In this document: one piece after another, positions 6,448-13,979 of the stretch
How positions within the stretch are numbered: position 1 is the stretch's first letter
How the letters are laid out: the number at the start of each line of letters is the position of its first letter
NCBI RefSeq assembly: GCF_017744955.1
Contig: NZ_JAGIAG010000004.1
Location: 124,001 to 188,000 of the forward strand
Length of the DNA: 64,000 nt
Direction of reading: 5' to 3'
Origin: Dokdonella sp.
GTDB taxonomy: Bacteria > Pseudomonadota > Gammaproteobacteria > Xanthomonadales > Rhodanobacteraceae
The notes under the pieces: generated by a model
What the model saw: only the letters and a program-made list of their open reading frames with translations
Told to the model about the DNA's origin: nothing
Database searches by the model: none
Position numbers and translations under genes: made by a program

Positions 6448-8226
6448 ATGACCCGCGCCGCAACGACCGAGAAATCCGCCGAGGCGCCGCGCCGCCTGCG
6501 TTCGTTCACGCGGCTGCTGCCGTACCTGAAGCCGTACCGCGGTCTGATCGCCGGCTGGCTCGGCTTCCTCGCCCTCTCCTCGGCCGCGACCCTGACCCTG
6601 CCGCAGGCCGTGCGCGTGATGATCGATCGCGGCTTCAGCGAAGCCAACGCGGCGGCGATCAACGCCAGTTTCCTCGGCCTGTTCGGCGTCGCCGCCGTAC
6701 TCGCCATCGCCACCGCGGCGCGCTTCTTCTTCGTCAGCCTGCTCGGCGAGCGCGTCGCCGCCGATCTGCGCCGGCGCCTGTACGATCATCTGCTCACGCT
6801 GGACCAGGCCTTCTTCGAGCGCACGCGCAGCGGCGAGCTGGTCTCGCGCCTGGCAGCCGACACCGAGCTGGTGCAGACCGTGGTCGGCTCGACCTTGTCG
6901 GTGGCGGTGCGCAGCCTGGTCACGCTGATCGGCGGCGCGGTCGCGATGGTCGCGACCAGCCCGCGCCTGGCCGGCTTCACCGCACTGGTGATTCCGGCGG
7001 TGATCCTGCCGATCGTGGTGTTCGGCCGTCGCGTCTCGCGCCTCTCGCGCGAGAGCCAGGACCGCATCGCCGACACCTCGGCCACCGCCAGCGAGGCGCT
7101 GAACGCGATGCACACCGTGCAGGCGTACACGCGCGAGCCGCAGGAATCGGCGCGCTACGCCGGCGCGGTCGCGCGCGCGCTGGCGACGGCGAAGAAGCGC
7201 ATCGCGATGACCGGCACGCTGACCGCACTGGTGATCCTGCTCACCTTCGGCGCCATCACGGCCGTGCTGTGGGCCGGCGCGCAGGCGGTCATCGGCGGCA
7301 GCATGGCCGCCGGCGTGCTCGGCCAGTTCGTGCTCTACGCGGTGCTCGTCGCCGGCTCGGTCGGCGCGCTGACCGAAGTGTGGGGCGAAATCCTGCGCGC
7401 GGCCGGCGCGCTCGGCCGCATCGGCGAACTGCTCGACACGCAGGCCGAGATCCGCACGCCGGCCGCGCCGCACGCGTTGCCGCAGCCGGTGCGCGGCGCG
7501 ATCCGCTTCGACGGCGTCGAATTCCGCTATCCCTCGCGCCCCGATCGCGCCGCGCTGCACGATTTCACGCTCGCCGTCGAACCCGGCCAGACCGTGGCCC
7601 TGGTCGGTCCGTCCGGCGCCGGCAAGAGCACGGTGTTCCAGTTGCTGCTGCGCTTCCACGATCCGCAGTCCGGCCGCATCACGCTGGACGGCGTCGATCT
7701 CGCCGCGCTCGCCCTGCCGGACCTGCGCGGCGCGTTCGCGCTGGTGCCGCAGGATCCGGTGCTGTTCGGCGCCAGCGCCGCCGACAACATCGGCTTCGGC
7801 CGCAGCGACGCGACGCGCGAACAGATCCTCGCCGCCGCGCGCGCGGCCGAGGCGCACGATTTCCTCGACGCGCTGCCGGAGCGCTACGACACCTATCTCG
7901 GCGAACGCGGCGTGCGCCTGTCCGGCGGCCAGCAGCAGCGCGTCGCGATCGCGCGCGCCTTGCTGCGCGACGCGCCGGTGCTGCTGCTCGACGAGGCGAC
8001 CTCGAGCCTCGACGCGCAATCGGAACATCTCGTCCAGCAGGCGCTGGAACGCCTGATGCACGGCCGCACGACGCTGGTCATCGCGCATCGCCTGGCCACC
8101 GTGCAGCGCGCCGATCGCATCGTCGTGATGGACGCCGGGCGCATCGTCGCGCAGGGCACGCATGCAGAGCTGGTGCGCGAGGGCGGCTTGTATGCGGAGC
8201 TGGCGCGGTTGCAGTTCGCGACGTGA
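6448..8226 (+). CDS. ABC exporter, fused permease and ATPase (MsbA/lipid-multidrug type)
   Basis: A 592-residue half-transporter that would work as a homodimer. Residues about 30-320 form six membrane spans of a type I exporter, and residues 350-592 the nucleotide-binding domain. Walker A is GPSGAGKST at 387-395, with Q-loop VPQDPVLFG, signature LSGGQQQRVAIARAL, Walker B VLLLDEATSSLD and H-loop AHRLATV all intact. ATP hydrolysis should be normal. The family includes MsbA (lipid A flippase) and drug or peptide exporters. The substrate cannot be read from the sequence, and without an adjacent lipid kinase gene (lpxK) MsbA identity is unproven. An earlier in-frame start exists, but ATG 6448 begins the protein at a typical short cytoplasmic lead-in. 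Confidence 0.9.
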   Translation: MTRAATTEKSAEAPRRLRSFTRLLPYLKPYRGLIAGWLGFLALSSAATLTLPQAVRVMIDRGFSEANAAAINASFLGLFGVAAVLAIATAARFFFVSLLGERVAADLRRRLYDHLLTLDQAFFERTRSGELVSRLAADTELVQTVVGSTLSVAVRSLVTLIGGAVAMVATSPRLAGFTALVIPAVILPIVVFGRRVSRLSRESQDRIADTSATASEALNAMHTVQAYTREPQESARYAGAVARALATAKKRIAMTGTLTALVILLTFGAITAVLWAGAQAVIGGSMAAGVLGQFVLYAVLVAGSVGALTEVWGEILRAAGALGRIGELLDTQAEIRTPAAPHALPQPVRGAIRFDGVEFRYPSRPDRAALHDFTLAVEPGQTVALVGPSGAGKSTVFQLLLRFHDPQSGRITLDGVDLAALALPDLRGAFALVPQDPVLFGASAADNIGFGRSDATREQILAAARAAEAHDFLDALPERYDTYLGERGVRLSGGQQQRVAIARALLRDAPVLLLDEATSSLDAQSEHLVQQALERLMHGRTTLVIAHRLATVQRADRIVVMDAGRIVAQGTHAELVREGGLYAELARLQFAT

Positions 8227-8296
8227 GGGAGCCCGACCTTCCCTTCTCCCGCCGCCGAAGAAGTGAAGACCTGGCGCGTTGCGCTATCTTCCGCGC

Positions 8297-10189
8297 GTGA
8301 CCCGATCCCTGCCGCCTTCCGCCGCGCGGACCGACTTCTCCGACGCGCTCCGCCGCTGCGAAGCCTTGCTCGCCGCCGGGCAGCCGGACGAGGCGATCCT
8401 CGCTGCGCGCGACGCGCTCGCCTTGGACAAGGCGAGCGTTCCGGCACGCCTGCTGCTCGGTCTCGCCCTGCTCTTCTGCGAGCGCTCCGCCGAAGCGGCG
8501 CACGAACTCGCCGAGGTGCTGCGGCGAGAGCCGCAGCGACTGCTCGCCCGCTGCGCACTGATCCGCGCACTGCTGCACGAGCGACGGGCGGACGAAGCGC
8601 TCGCCCTCGCCCGTGATCCGGGCCTGCTCGACGCCGGCGCGGAATTCGGTGGCGCGCTCGGCGACTTCGCCCGTGCCCAAGCCTGGCCGCAGCACTCGGA
8701 TCTGCTGCACGCGCGCGTGCAGCGTCATCCGCAGGACTACGCCAGCCTGCTCGCGCTGGCCGAGGCCTCGCACACCCGCGGCGCGCTCGGCGCCGCCGTA
8801 CACTGGAGCGAACGCGCGCTCGCCCTGCGACCGCAGGCGCGTGCGCCGCGCGAAGTGCTGGCGACGGCATTGATCGACCGCGGCGACGTCGAAGCCGGCC
8901 TCGCGCAGTACCGCGAACTGCTGCGCGAACCGAACGCGGACACGGCGGCGCGGCATCTGGTGCTGATGCACTACGACCCGCACCAGGATAACGAGCGCCT
9001 CTATGCCGCTCATCGCGATTTCGCGCAGCGCCATCTGTCCGCGTTCGGCGCGCCGTTCGTTCCCCGGCGCGGCGGCGCGTCGACCTTGCGCGTCGGCTGG
9101 CTGTCGCCGAGGTTCGACGAAGGGCCGGTGGCGACCTTTCTCGGCGGCCTGCTCGATGCGTTCGATCGCACGCGCCATCGTCATCTGCTGATCGCGTTGC
9201 AGCCTTCGCGCGACGCCACGGCAGGCCGGCTGCACGCGCTCGCCGACGACTGGATCGAGGCCAGCGGACTCGACGACGAGGCGCTGCTGCGGCGCCTGCG
9301 CGATCTCGACCTCGACGTGCTGATCGATCTCGCCGGCCATTCGACCTGGAACCGTGCGCGCGTCGTCGCGCAACGCGTCGCGCCGCTGCAGATTTCCTGG
9401 CTCGACTGGTTCGACACCACCGCGTCGCCGGCAATGGACGCCTGGATCAGCGATCGCTGGCTCACGCCGGAAGACTCCGGCCAACGCTACAGCGAACGCC
9501 TGCTGAGACTGCCGAGCGGACGCTTCTGCTACACGCCGCCGCGATCCTCGCCGCCGGCCGACTACGGCGGCGACGGCCGCGTGCGTTTCGCCTCGTTCAA
9601 CCGGCTGGCCAAGCTCAACGACGCGGTCGTCGCGACCTGGGCGGAGATCCTGCGACGCGTGCCGCAGGCGGAACTCGAACTCGGCACGCGCCTGCTCGAC
9701 GACGCGGCCACGCGCGAGTACACCTCCGCGCGCTTCGCCCGCCACGACATCGCGCCGGAACGCCTGCGATTGCACGGCCGGCGCGCGTACGCCGACCTGC
9801 TCGAGGCCTATCGCCGCGTCGACGTCGCGCTCGATCCGTTTCCGTTCTCCGGCTGCACGACGACCTGCGACGCGCTGTGGATGGGCGTGCCGACGCTCGC
9901 GCTGCCCGGCGAGACGTTCGTCAGCCGGCAAAGCGCGAGTCTGCTGTGGCGACTGGGCCGCGAGGAATGGATCGCGCGCGACCGCGACGACTACGTCGAA
10001 CGCGCCGTGGCGATCGCATCCGAGGCCGCCGTGCTGCGCACGCGCCGTGCGTCGCTGCGCGCGGCGATGCTGGAGCGCCTCTGCGACGCCGGCGCGCAGG
10101 CTGCGGATTTCGCCGCGGCACTACACGAGTTGCGCGGTGGAAGCGACGCGCCGACGCGAGTCGACGCGTCGCGCGGGACTCACTCGTAG
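8297..10189 (+). CDS. TPR-containing GT41 glycosyltransferase (SPINDLY/OGT-like)
   Basis: A 630-residue protein starting at GTG 8297 (TTG 8279 also possible). The first 220 residues are tetratricopeptide-like helical pairs (EALLAAGQPDEAILAARDAL, EVLRREPQRLLARCALIRAL). Residues about 260-610 match the catalytic part of family 41 glycosyltransferases: LRVGWLSPRFDEGPVA, DVLIDLAGHSTWNRAR, LQISWLDWFDTT, FASFNRLAKLND and the strong LDPFPFSGCTTTCDALWMG block. Relatives are O-GlcNAc or O-fucose transferases that modify Ser/Thr, and the HMW1C-type enzymes that N-glycosylate adhesins. Here no adhesin gene is adjacent. The gene is convergent with a secreted-protein gene, overlapping it by ten bases. Donor and acceptor are unknown. 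Confidence 0.87.
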   Translation: MTRSLPPSAARTDFSDALRRCEALLAAGQPDEAILAARDALALDKASVPARLLLGLALLFCERSAEAAHELAEVLRREPQRLLARCALIRALLHERRADEALALARDPGLLDAGAEFGGALGDFARAQAWPQHSDLLHARVQRHPQDYASLLALAEASHTRGALGAAVHWSERALALRPQARAPREVLATALIDRGDVEAGLAQYRELLREPNADTAARHLVLMHYDPHQDNERLYAAHRDFAQRHLSAFGAPFVPRRGGASTLRVGWLSPRFDEGPVATFLGGLLDAFDRTRHRHLLIALQPSRDATAGRLHALADDWIEASGLDDEALLRRLRDLDLDVLIDLAGHSTWNRARVVAQRVAPLQISWLDWFDTTASPAMDAWISDRWLTPEDSGQRYSERLLRLPSGRFCYTPPRSSPPADYGGDGRVRFASFNRLAKLNDAVVATWAEILRRVPQAELELGTRLLDDAATREYTSARFARHDIAPERLRLHGRRAYADLLEAYRRVDVALDPFPFSGCTTTCDALWMGVPTLALPGETFVSRQSASLLWRLGREEWIARDRDDYVERAVAIASEAAVLRTRRASLRAAMLERLCDAGAQAADFAAALHELRGGSDAPTRVDASRGTHS

Positions 10190-11853
10190 CCCAAGCCGTC
10201 GGCGAAGATGCGATCGGAGGCGTTGCCGCGCACCAGCACGCTGTTGGCGTAGCCCTGCAGCTCGACGCTCTGCAGCGCGAAGCCGGAGGCGTTGAACACG
10301 TCGTCGTCGCCCGGCGAGGCAACGCCGGTGGTCTGAATCGAGTAGATCATGCTGACCGGCGCCTGCACGACGCCGCTTGCGGTCGGCACGTCGACCATCG
10401 TGCCGTAGCCGAGCACCTTCTGCGGCGGTTTTCCCGGACTCAGGCGCCAGATCGAGCTTTCGCCCGGATTGCTGACCTCGGCGAAGACCGCGATGTCGCC
10501 GTTGTCGAACACCGAGAAGCGGTAGAACTCGGTCCAGGTGCGGCCCGCCGCCGGCGCGTAGGCGCCGGTGTCGCCGAGCAGGGCGACCGGCGTCGCGCCC
10601 CCTTCCGGCGTGATGCGCCAGAGGCCGCGCATGCTCTGCTGCGGATTGGCGACGGAGCTGACCCAGGCTTTCATCGCGCCGTAGCGGCCGGCCGAGCGGA
10701 CCTGATAGGAGGTGTCGATGTCCTTGAACACCCAGCCCGGCAGGTTCGGTCCGAGGGCGCCTTCCGTGCCGCGCAGCAGCACCGGCGCGTGGCTGCCGTC
10801 GGGCGCGTGGCGGAACAGGCCGAAGAACTCGCCGGAATCGGCCTGCCCTTTGGCGGTGAACAGCACCTCGCCGGGCCGGCCGGTCGCCAGCAGCGAATAG
10901 AGGGTGGTGAAGACGGCCGACCCGCCCATGCCCGGTCCCAGCGCGCCGCTGTCGCCGGTCAGCGCCACGGCGCGCGGCGAGCCGTCGCACAGCCGCCAGA
11001 TGCCGGCGCGCGCGCTGCCCGGGACGTTCTCCACGCCGGTGGTGCCGGCCACCGAATAGATTTCGCCGCGCGGGCTGACCGCCAGCATGTCGGGGCCGGC
11101 GCCGCTGGCGAACACGCCGATGCCGTTGACGTCGGGCGCCCAGTCCGGCCCGGCGTCGTAGGCGAACAGGCAGGCCTGGTTGCCAGAACCCGGACGATGG
11201 CGGATGACGGCGTCGCGAAGGTTGCCGGCGCCGTTGCCGTTGATCTGCACGCTCATCACCGCCTCGCCGTGTGGCAGCGCACGCGCGTCGATGTCGCGGA
11301 ACGAGCCGAACGGCTTGAGCGTGTAGAACGTCCAGCCGGCCGGCAGGCCCGGGCCGAGCGCGCTTTCCGAGCCGACGCCGTTGCGCGCGATCTCGACGTT
11401 GCGCGTGCCGTCCCAGCGCCAGACGCTCTGCGGATTGCCGGACGAACCCGGCGCGCCGGCGATCGCGGCGAACACGCGATGGTTGGTGCCGAAGCCGTCG
11501 CGATCGGCCTGGATGTTGAGGAACACGTCGCCGGCCTCGGCGCCCGTGCGTCCGGGACCGGTCGCGTCGTTGCTGCCGGCGCGCGCGATCGGCAGCATCT
11601 GGCCGCCCTTCTCCACCCAGTCCTCGTTCGGCAGGCTCGACCGCGTGCGCGCGAAGCTCAGCAGCGGCGGGCCGCGATCGGCCATGGTCATGCTCTCGAT
11701 GCGGTAGTTCTCGCTGACCGGCGGCAGCTGCGGCAGGACGATCTCCGGATTGCGCGAATTCCCGACCACGCGCCAATCGGCAGCGGTCGCGAACGGAGCA
11801 GCCAGGGCGGCGGCCAGCAGGGCGTAGCGAGGACGAAGGATCGGATGAAGCAC
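10180..11853 (-). CDS. secreted protein with tandem GD-GA-GP repeats and a C-terminal FADG motif
   Basis: A 557-residue exported protein with signal peptide (ALLAAALAAPFATAA, cleavage near residue 24). The mature part shows repeats about 70-90 residues long. Each begins with a hydrophobic strand and a GD/GT-x-GA-x-GP turn, then G-[WF]-x-F, and later a G-[DE]-x-x-F strand: LTGDSGALGPGMGGSAVF, LLRGTEGALGPNLPGWVF and LLGDTGAYAPAAGRTWTEF. This looks like a beta-propeller or beta-rich surface protein. I do not recognise a characterised family and see no catalytic motif. The protein ends SDRIFADGLGYE, sharing F-x-D-G with two other secreted proteins in the window. Three 11-bp-spaced repeats lie about 75-103 bases upstream of the start. 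Confidence 0.8.
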   Translation of the reverse strand: MLHPILRPRYALLAAALAAPFATAADWRVVGNSRNPEIVLPQLPPVSENYRIESMTMADRGPPLLSFARTRSSLPNEDWVEKGGQMLPIARAGSNDATGPGRTGAEAGDVFLNIQADRDGFGTNHRVFAAIAGAPGSSGNPQSVWRWDGTRNVEIARNGVGSESALGPGLPAGWTFYTLKPFGSFRDIDARALPHGEAVMSVQINGNGAGNLRDAVIRHRPGSGNQACLFAYDAGPDWAPDVNGIGVFASGAGPDMLAVSPRGEIYSVAGTTGVENVPGSARAGIWRLCDGSPRAVALTGDSGALGPGMGGSAVFTTLYSLLATGRPGEVLFTAKGQADSGEFFGLFRHAPDGSHAPVLLRGTEGALGPNLPGWVFKDIDTSYQVRSAGRYGAMKAWVSSVANPQQSMRGLWRITPEGGATPVALLGDTGAYAPAAGRTWTEFYRFSVFDNGDIAVFAEVSNPGESSIWRLSPGKPPQKVLGYGTMVDVPTASGVVQAPVSMIYSIQTTGVASPGDDDVFNASGFALQSVELQGYANSVLVRGNASDRIFADGLGYE

Positions 11854-11927
11854 CGGAATGACTCCAATAGGGATGATTCGAGGCGCGCGATACTACGGAT
11901 GCGCGGCGCGGGAGTCGGCACGCGGCG

Positions 11928-11956
11928 GGAACGCCGCGGTAACGGGGCGGTAACGG
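11928..11956 (-). promoter_or_regulatory. candidate operator: three heptamers at 11-bp spacing
   Basis: On the minus strand the heptamer CCGTTAC occurs at 11950-11956 and 11939-11945, and a degenerate copy GCGTTCC at 11928-11934, each exactly 11 bp apart. Head-to-tail repeats with an 11-bp period are the usual binding mode of OmpR/PhoB-type response regulators. The array sits 75-103 bases before the start of the secreted-protein gene that ends at 10180. The same heptamer in the same arrangement occurs at 53447-53475. The binding protein is unknown. Confidence 0.5.
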
Positions 11957-12067
11957 CGGCTGCGCGGCGGTCCCGGTCGGTACGTCGGCGAGGCCGAGCG
12001 CGCCGAGGTCGCGGTTTTTCCGGAAGATCCGCCCGCGCCGTCCGCAATGGACTTTCTAAATTATTCC

Positions 12068-12092
12068 AAAAAAAACCCCGCCGGATGCGGGG
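12068..12092 (-). terminator. Rho-independent terminator of the cold-shock gene
   Basis: On the minus strand a perfect 6-bp GC stem (CCCCGC/GCGGGG, loop of five) is followed directly by eight T residues. It begins 26 bases after the cold-shock stop codon. Confidence 0.9.
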
Positions 12093-12117
12093 CTAGGTGA
12101 TGCTTCGTACGATCGTC

Positions 12118-12324
12118 TTATTTGACCGGCTGTACGCCCGACGCCTGCTGGCCCTTGGGGCCCTGGACGATCTCGAAATTGACGCGCTGCCCTTGCTGCA
12201 GCGTTCGAAATCCTTGTGAATTGATGGCCGAGTAGTGAACGAATACGTCCTCCCCGCCACTTTCGGGCGCAATGAACCCGAACCCCTTGGCATCGTTAAA
12301 CCATTTCACTGTACCGGTAAGCAT
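12118..12324 (-). CDS. cold-shock domain protein (CspA family)
   Basis: A 68-residue single cold-shock domain. RNP1 is KGFGFIAP and RNP2 is VFVHYSAI, with the aromatic surface residues W8, F18, F20 and F28 in place. Such proteins bind single-stranded RNA and DNA, melting secondary structure as RNA chaperones or antiterminators. The start at 12324 is fixed by the family opening [11 protein letters not shown] and by an AAGGGG ribosome binding site eight bases upstream. The gene has its own AT-rich promoter, an untranslated leader of about 75 bases and a strong terminator, so it is a single-gene unit. Whether it is cold-induced or constitutive cannot be told. Confidence 0.96.
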   Translation of the reverse strand: MLTGTVKWFNDAKGFGFIAPESGGEDVFVHYSAINSQGFRTLQQGQRVNFEIVQGPKGQQASGVQPVK

Positions 12325-12382
12325 CGATGAAACCCCTTGCCGTGGAATGCGTGCAGTCGAGGTCTTAGGACGCGAGTACCGC

Positions 12383-12437
12383 GGACCGTACGCGGCTGCA
12401 CGGTCCAATATAACTATTAATTAACTTTAAAAATCAA
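12383..12437 (-). promoter_or_regulatory. promoter of the cold-shock gene with dyad near the transcription start
   Basis: The only markedly AT-rich stretch in this part of the window. On the minus strand a -35-like TTGATT (12432-12437) and a -10-like TATATT (12407-12412) are separated by 19 bp of A/T tracts. An inverted repeat GGACCGT-N10-ACGGTCC (12383-12406) abuts the -10 element, so the RNA would begin within or just before a 7-bp hairpin. This leaves a leader of about 75 bases before the ATG, in keeping with the leader-controlled regulation known for cspA-type genes. Confidence 0.6.
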
Positions 12438-12495
12438 GCGGGAATGAATGGGGACGTGAAACAGGTCCGATCCGCTCCTTGAATCCCGTCCGGAC

Positions 12496-13239
12496 TCAGC
12501 CCGCCAGCAACGAGGCGACGATCTTCGGCACCTGCTGGGTCGCCGCCTCGAGGTTGGCGAAGATCTCCGGCAGGCTGATCTCGGCCTCGTCGCCGCAGCC
12601 GGCCGCCCAGTTGGCGACCAGGGCGATGCAGGCGTAGTCGAGTTCGAGCTCGCGCGCGAGCGCGGCTTCGGGCATGCCGGTCATGCCGACCAGGTCGCAG
12701 CCGTCGCGGCGCAGCCGCGCGATCTCGGCGCGCGTCTCCAGGCGCGGTCCCTGGGTCGCTCCGTAGCAGCCGCCGTCGATCACGGCGATGCCGACGCGCG
12801 CGGCGGCATTGAGCAGGTCGCCGCGCAAGCCGGCCGAGTACGGCTCGCTGAAGTCGATGTGCTTGACCTCGGCGCCGGCGACGTCGCAGAAACTGGTCAG
12901 GCGGTCGTACGTGTAGTCGATGATCTGATCCGGCACGGCCAGCACGCGCGGTCCCATGTCGTCGCGGATGCCGCCGACCGCATTGACGCCGATCACGCGG
13001 CGCGCGCCGAGGTCGTGCAGCGCCCACAGGTTGGCGCGGTAGTTCACGCGATGCGGCGGAATCGTGTGCCCTTCGCCGTGGCGCGCCAGGAAGGCGACGC
13101 GATGGCCGCCGACCCGCCCGAGCACGACGGCGTCCGACGGATGCCCGTACGGCGTGTCGCTGGCGTAGCGCTCGACGTCCTCGAGGCCGGGGAACTTGTA
13201 CAAGCCGGTGCCGCCGATGACGGCCAGGTCGATGCTCAT
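12496..13239 (-). CDS. S-methyl-5'-thioinosine / 6-oxopurine nucleoside phosphorylase (MTAP family)
   Basis: A 247-residue member of the PNP/MTAP family. The phosphate- and ribose-binding motifs are present: AVIGGTGLY at the N-terminus, ARHGEGHTIPPHRVNYRANL (residues about 53-72) and GATQGPRLET, then MTGMPEAALARELELDYA. At the position where methylthioadenosine phosphorylases carry the base-binding Asp pair (human D220/D222), this protein reads LVANWAAG with Asn. That points to a 6-oxopurine substrate such as methylthioinosine, as described for the Pseudomonas aeruginosa enzyme. The role would be purine and methylthioribose salvage. It lies just before hpt and nagZ on the same strand, separated from hpt by a palindromic element. 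Confidence 0.88.
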   Translation of the reverse strand: MSIDLAVIGGTGLYKFPGLEDVERYASDTPYGHPSDAVVLGRVGGHRVAFLARHGEGHTIPPHRVNYRANLWALHDLGARRVIGVNAVGGIRDDMGPRVLAVPDQIIDYTYDRLTSFCDVAGAEVKHIDFSEPYSAGLRGDLLNAAARVGIAVIDGGCYGATQGPRLETRAEIARLRRDGCDLVGMTGMPEAALARELELDYACIALVANWAAGCGDEAEISLPEIFANLEAATQQVPKIVASLLAG

Positions 13240-13312
13240 GGTGTCTGCCTGTGTGGGATGTTCCGTCGTAGCTGCCTTCGGCACTCGATCTGAGCGACTC
13301 GTGCCGTGAAAA

Positions 13313-13408
13313 AAGCTTTTCTCGCACAGACGCAGAGGTCGCGGAGGAAAAGCACTACTCCAGTTTCGGTCTTCTCTCTGCGCCTCTGCGCCTCCGCGAG
13401 AAACGCTT
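13313..13408. repeat. palindromic intergenic element, GCAGAGGCGCAGAG family, copy 1
   Basis: An imperfect inverted repeat of about 95 bp between the phosphorylase and hpt genes. The left arm (TTTTCTCGCACAGACGCAG and on) pairs with the right arm (CTCTGCGCCTCTGCGCCT then CCGCGAGAAACGCTT) around a loop of roughly 20 bases. A second, better conserved copy lies at 15538-15646. It has no coding potential, and its size and structure fit a REP/MITE-like element. Confidence 0.75.
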
Positions 13409-13436
13409 CCAAAGCAGACGTCTGGATCGCGCCGTG

Positions 13437-13979
13437 CTAGTCCCGCATGGCGTAGATCGCCGGCAGGTTGCGTCCCTGCTCGTGGTAGTCCATGCCGTAG
13501 CCGAACACGTACAGGTCGGGCACCTCGACGCCGACGAAATCGGCGGCGAGCCCGGGCACGCAGCGGTCGTGGCGCTTCTCGCACAGCACCGCGAGCAGCA
13601 CGCGCGCGGCGCCCTCCTCCATGCAGAAATCGCGGATCGCCTTCAGCGTGTGGCCCTCGTCGAGGATGTCGTCGACCAGCAGCACGGTCTTGCCGGCCAG
13701 TGCGGTCGACGGCCGCTTGACCCAGGTCAGCCCGCCGCCGCTGGTCGTGCCGCGGTAGCGCGTCGCGTGCACGTAGTCGAACAGCAGCGGCGAACGGATC
13801 GCGGTCGCCAGCTGCCCGGCGAACGGCAGCGCGCCCTGCATGACCGTGACGAACACGGCCTCCTGGCCGTCCAGCGCGACGTCGATCTCGTCGCCGAGAC
13901 GGGCGATCGCGGCCTTCAAGGCCGGTTCTTCGTGGACGCAGTCGGCGCGCGCGAGCGCGACGGAAAGTTCGGGGGTCAT
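13437..13979 (-). CDS. hpt: hypoxanthine-guanine phosphoribosyltransferase
   Basis: A 180-residue type I phosphoribosyltransferase. The PRPP-binding motif is VLLVDDILDEGHTL (residues about 98-111), the flexible-loop region is YRGTTSGGG, and the base-pocket segment near the C-terminus reads VEVPDLYVFGYGMDYHEQGRN (here VFGYGMDY), as in HGPRT. It converts hypoxanthine or guanine plus PRPP into IMP or GMP. Its ATG overlaps the stop of nagZ (ATGA), so the two are co-translated. The thioinosine phosphorylase gene that follows would release hypoxanthine, which this enzyme can reuse, so the neighbourhood reads as purine salvage. Confidence 0.95.
   Translation of the reverse strand: MTPELSVALARADCVHEEPALKAAIARLGDEIDVALDGQEAVFVTVMQGALPFAGQLATAIRSPLLFDYVHATRYRGTTSGGGLTWVKRPSTALAGKTVLLVDDILDEGHTLKAIRDFCMEEGAARVLLAVLCEKRHDRCVPGLAADFVGVEVPDLYVFGYGMDYHEQGRNLPAIYAMRD

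Noticed and set aside
6448..8226. Assigning the ABC exporter as MsbA
   Set aside because: lpxK, usually next to msbA, is absent and the sequence alone does not separate lipid A flippases from other homodimeric exporters.
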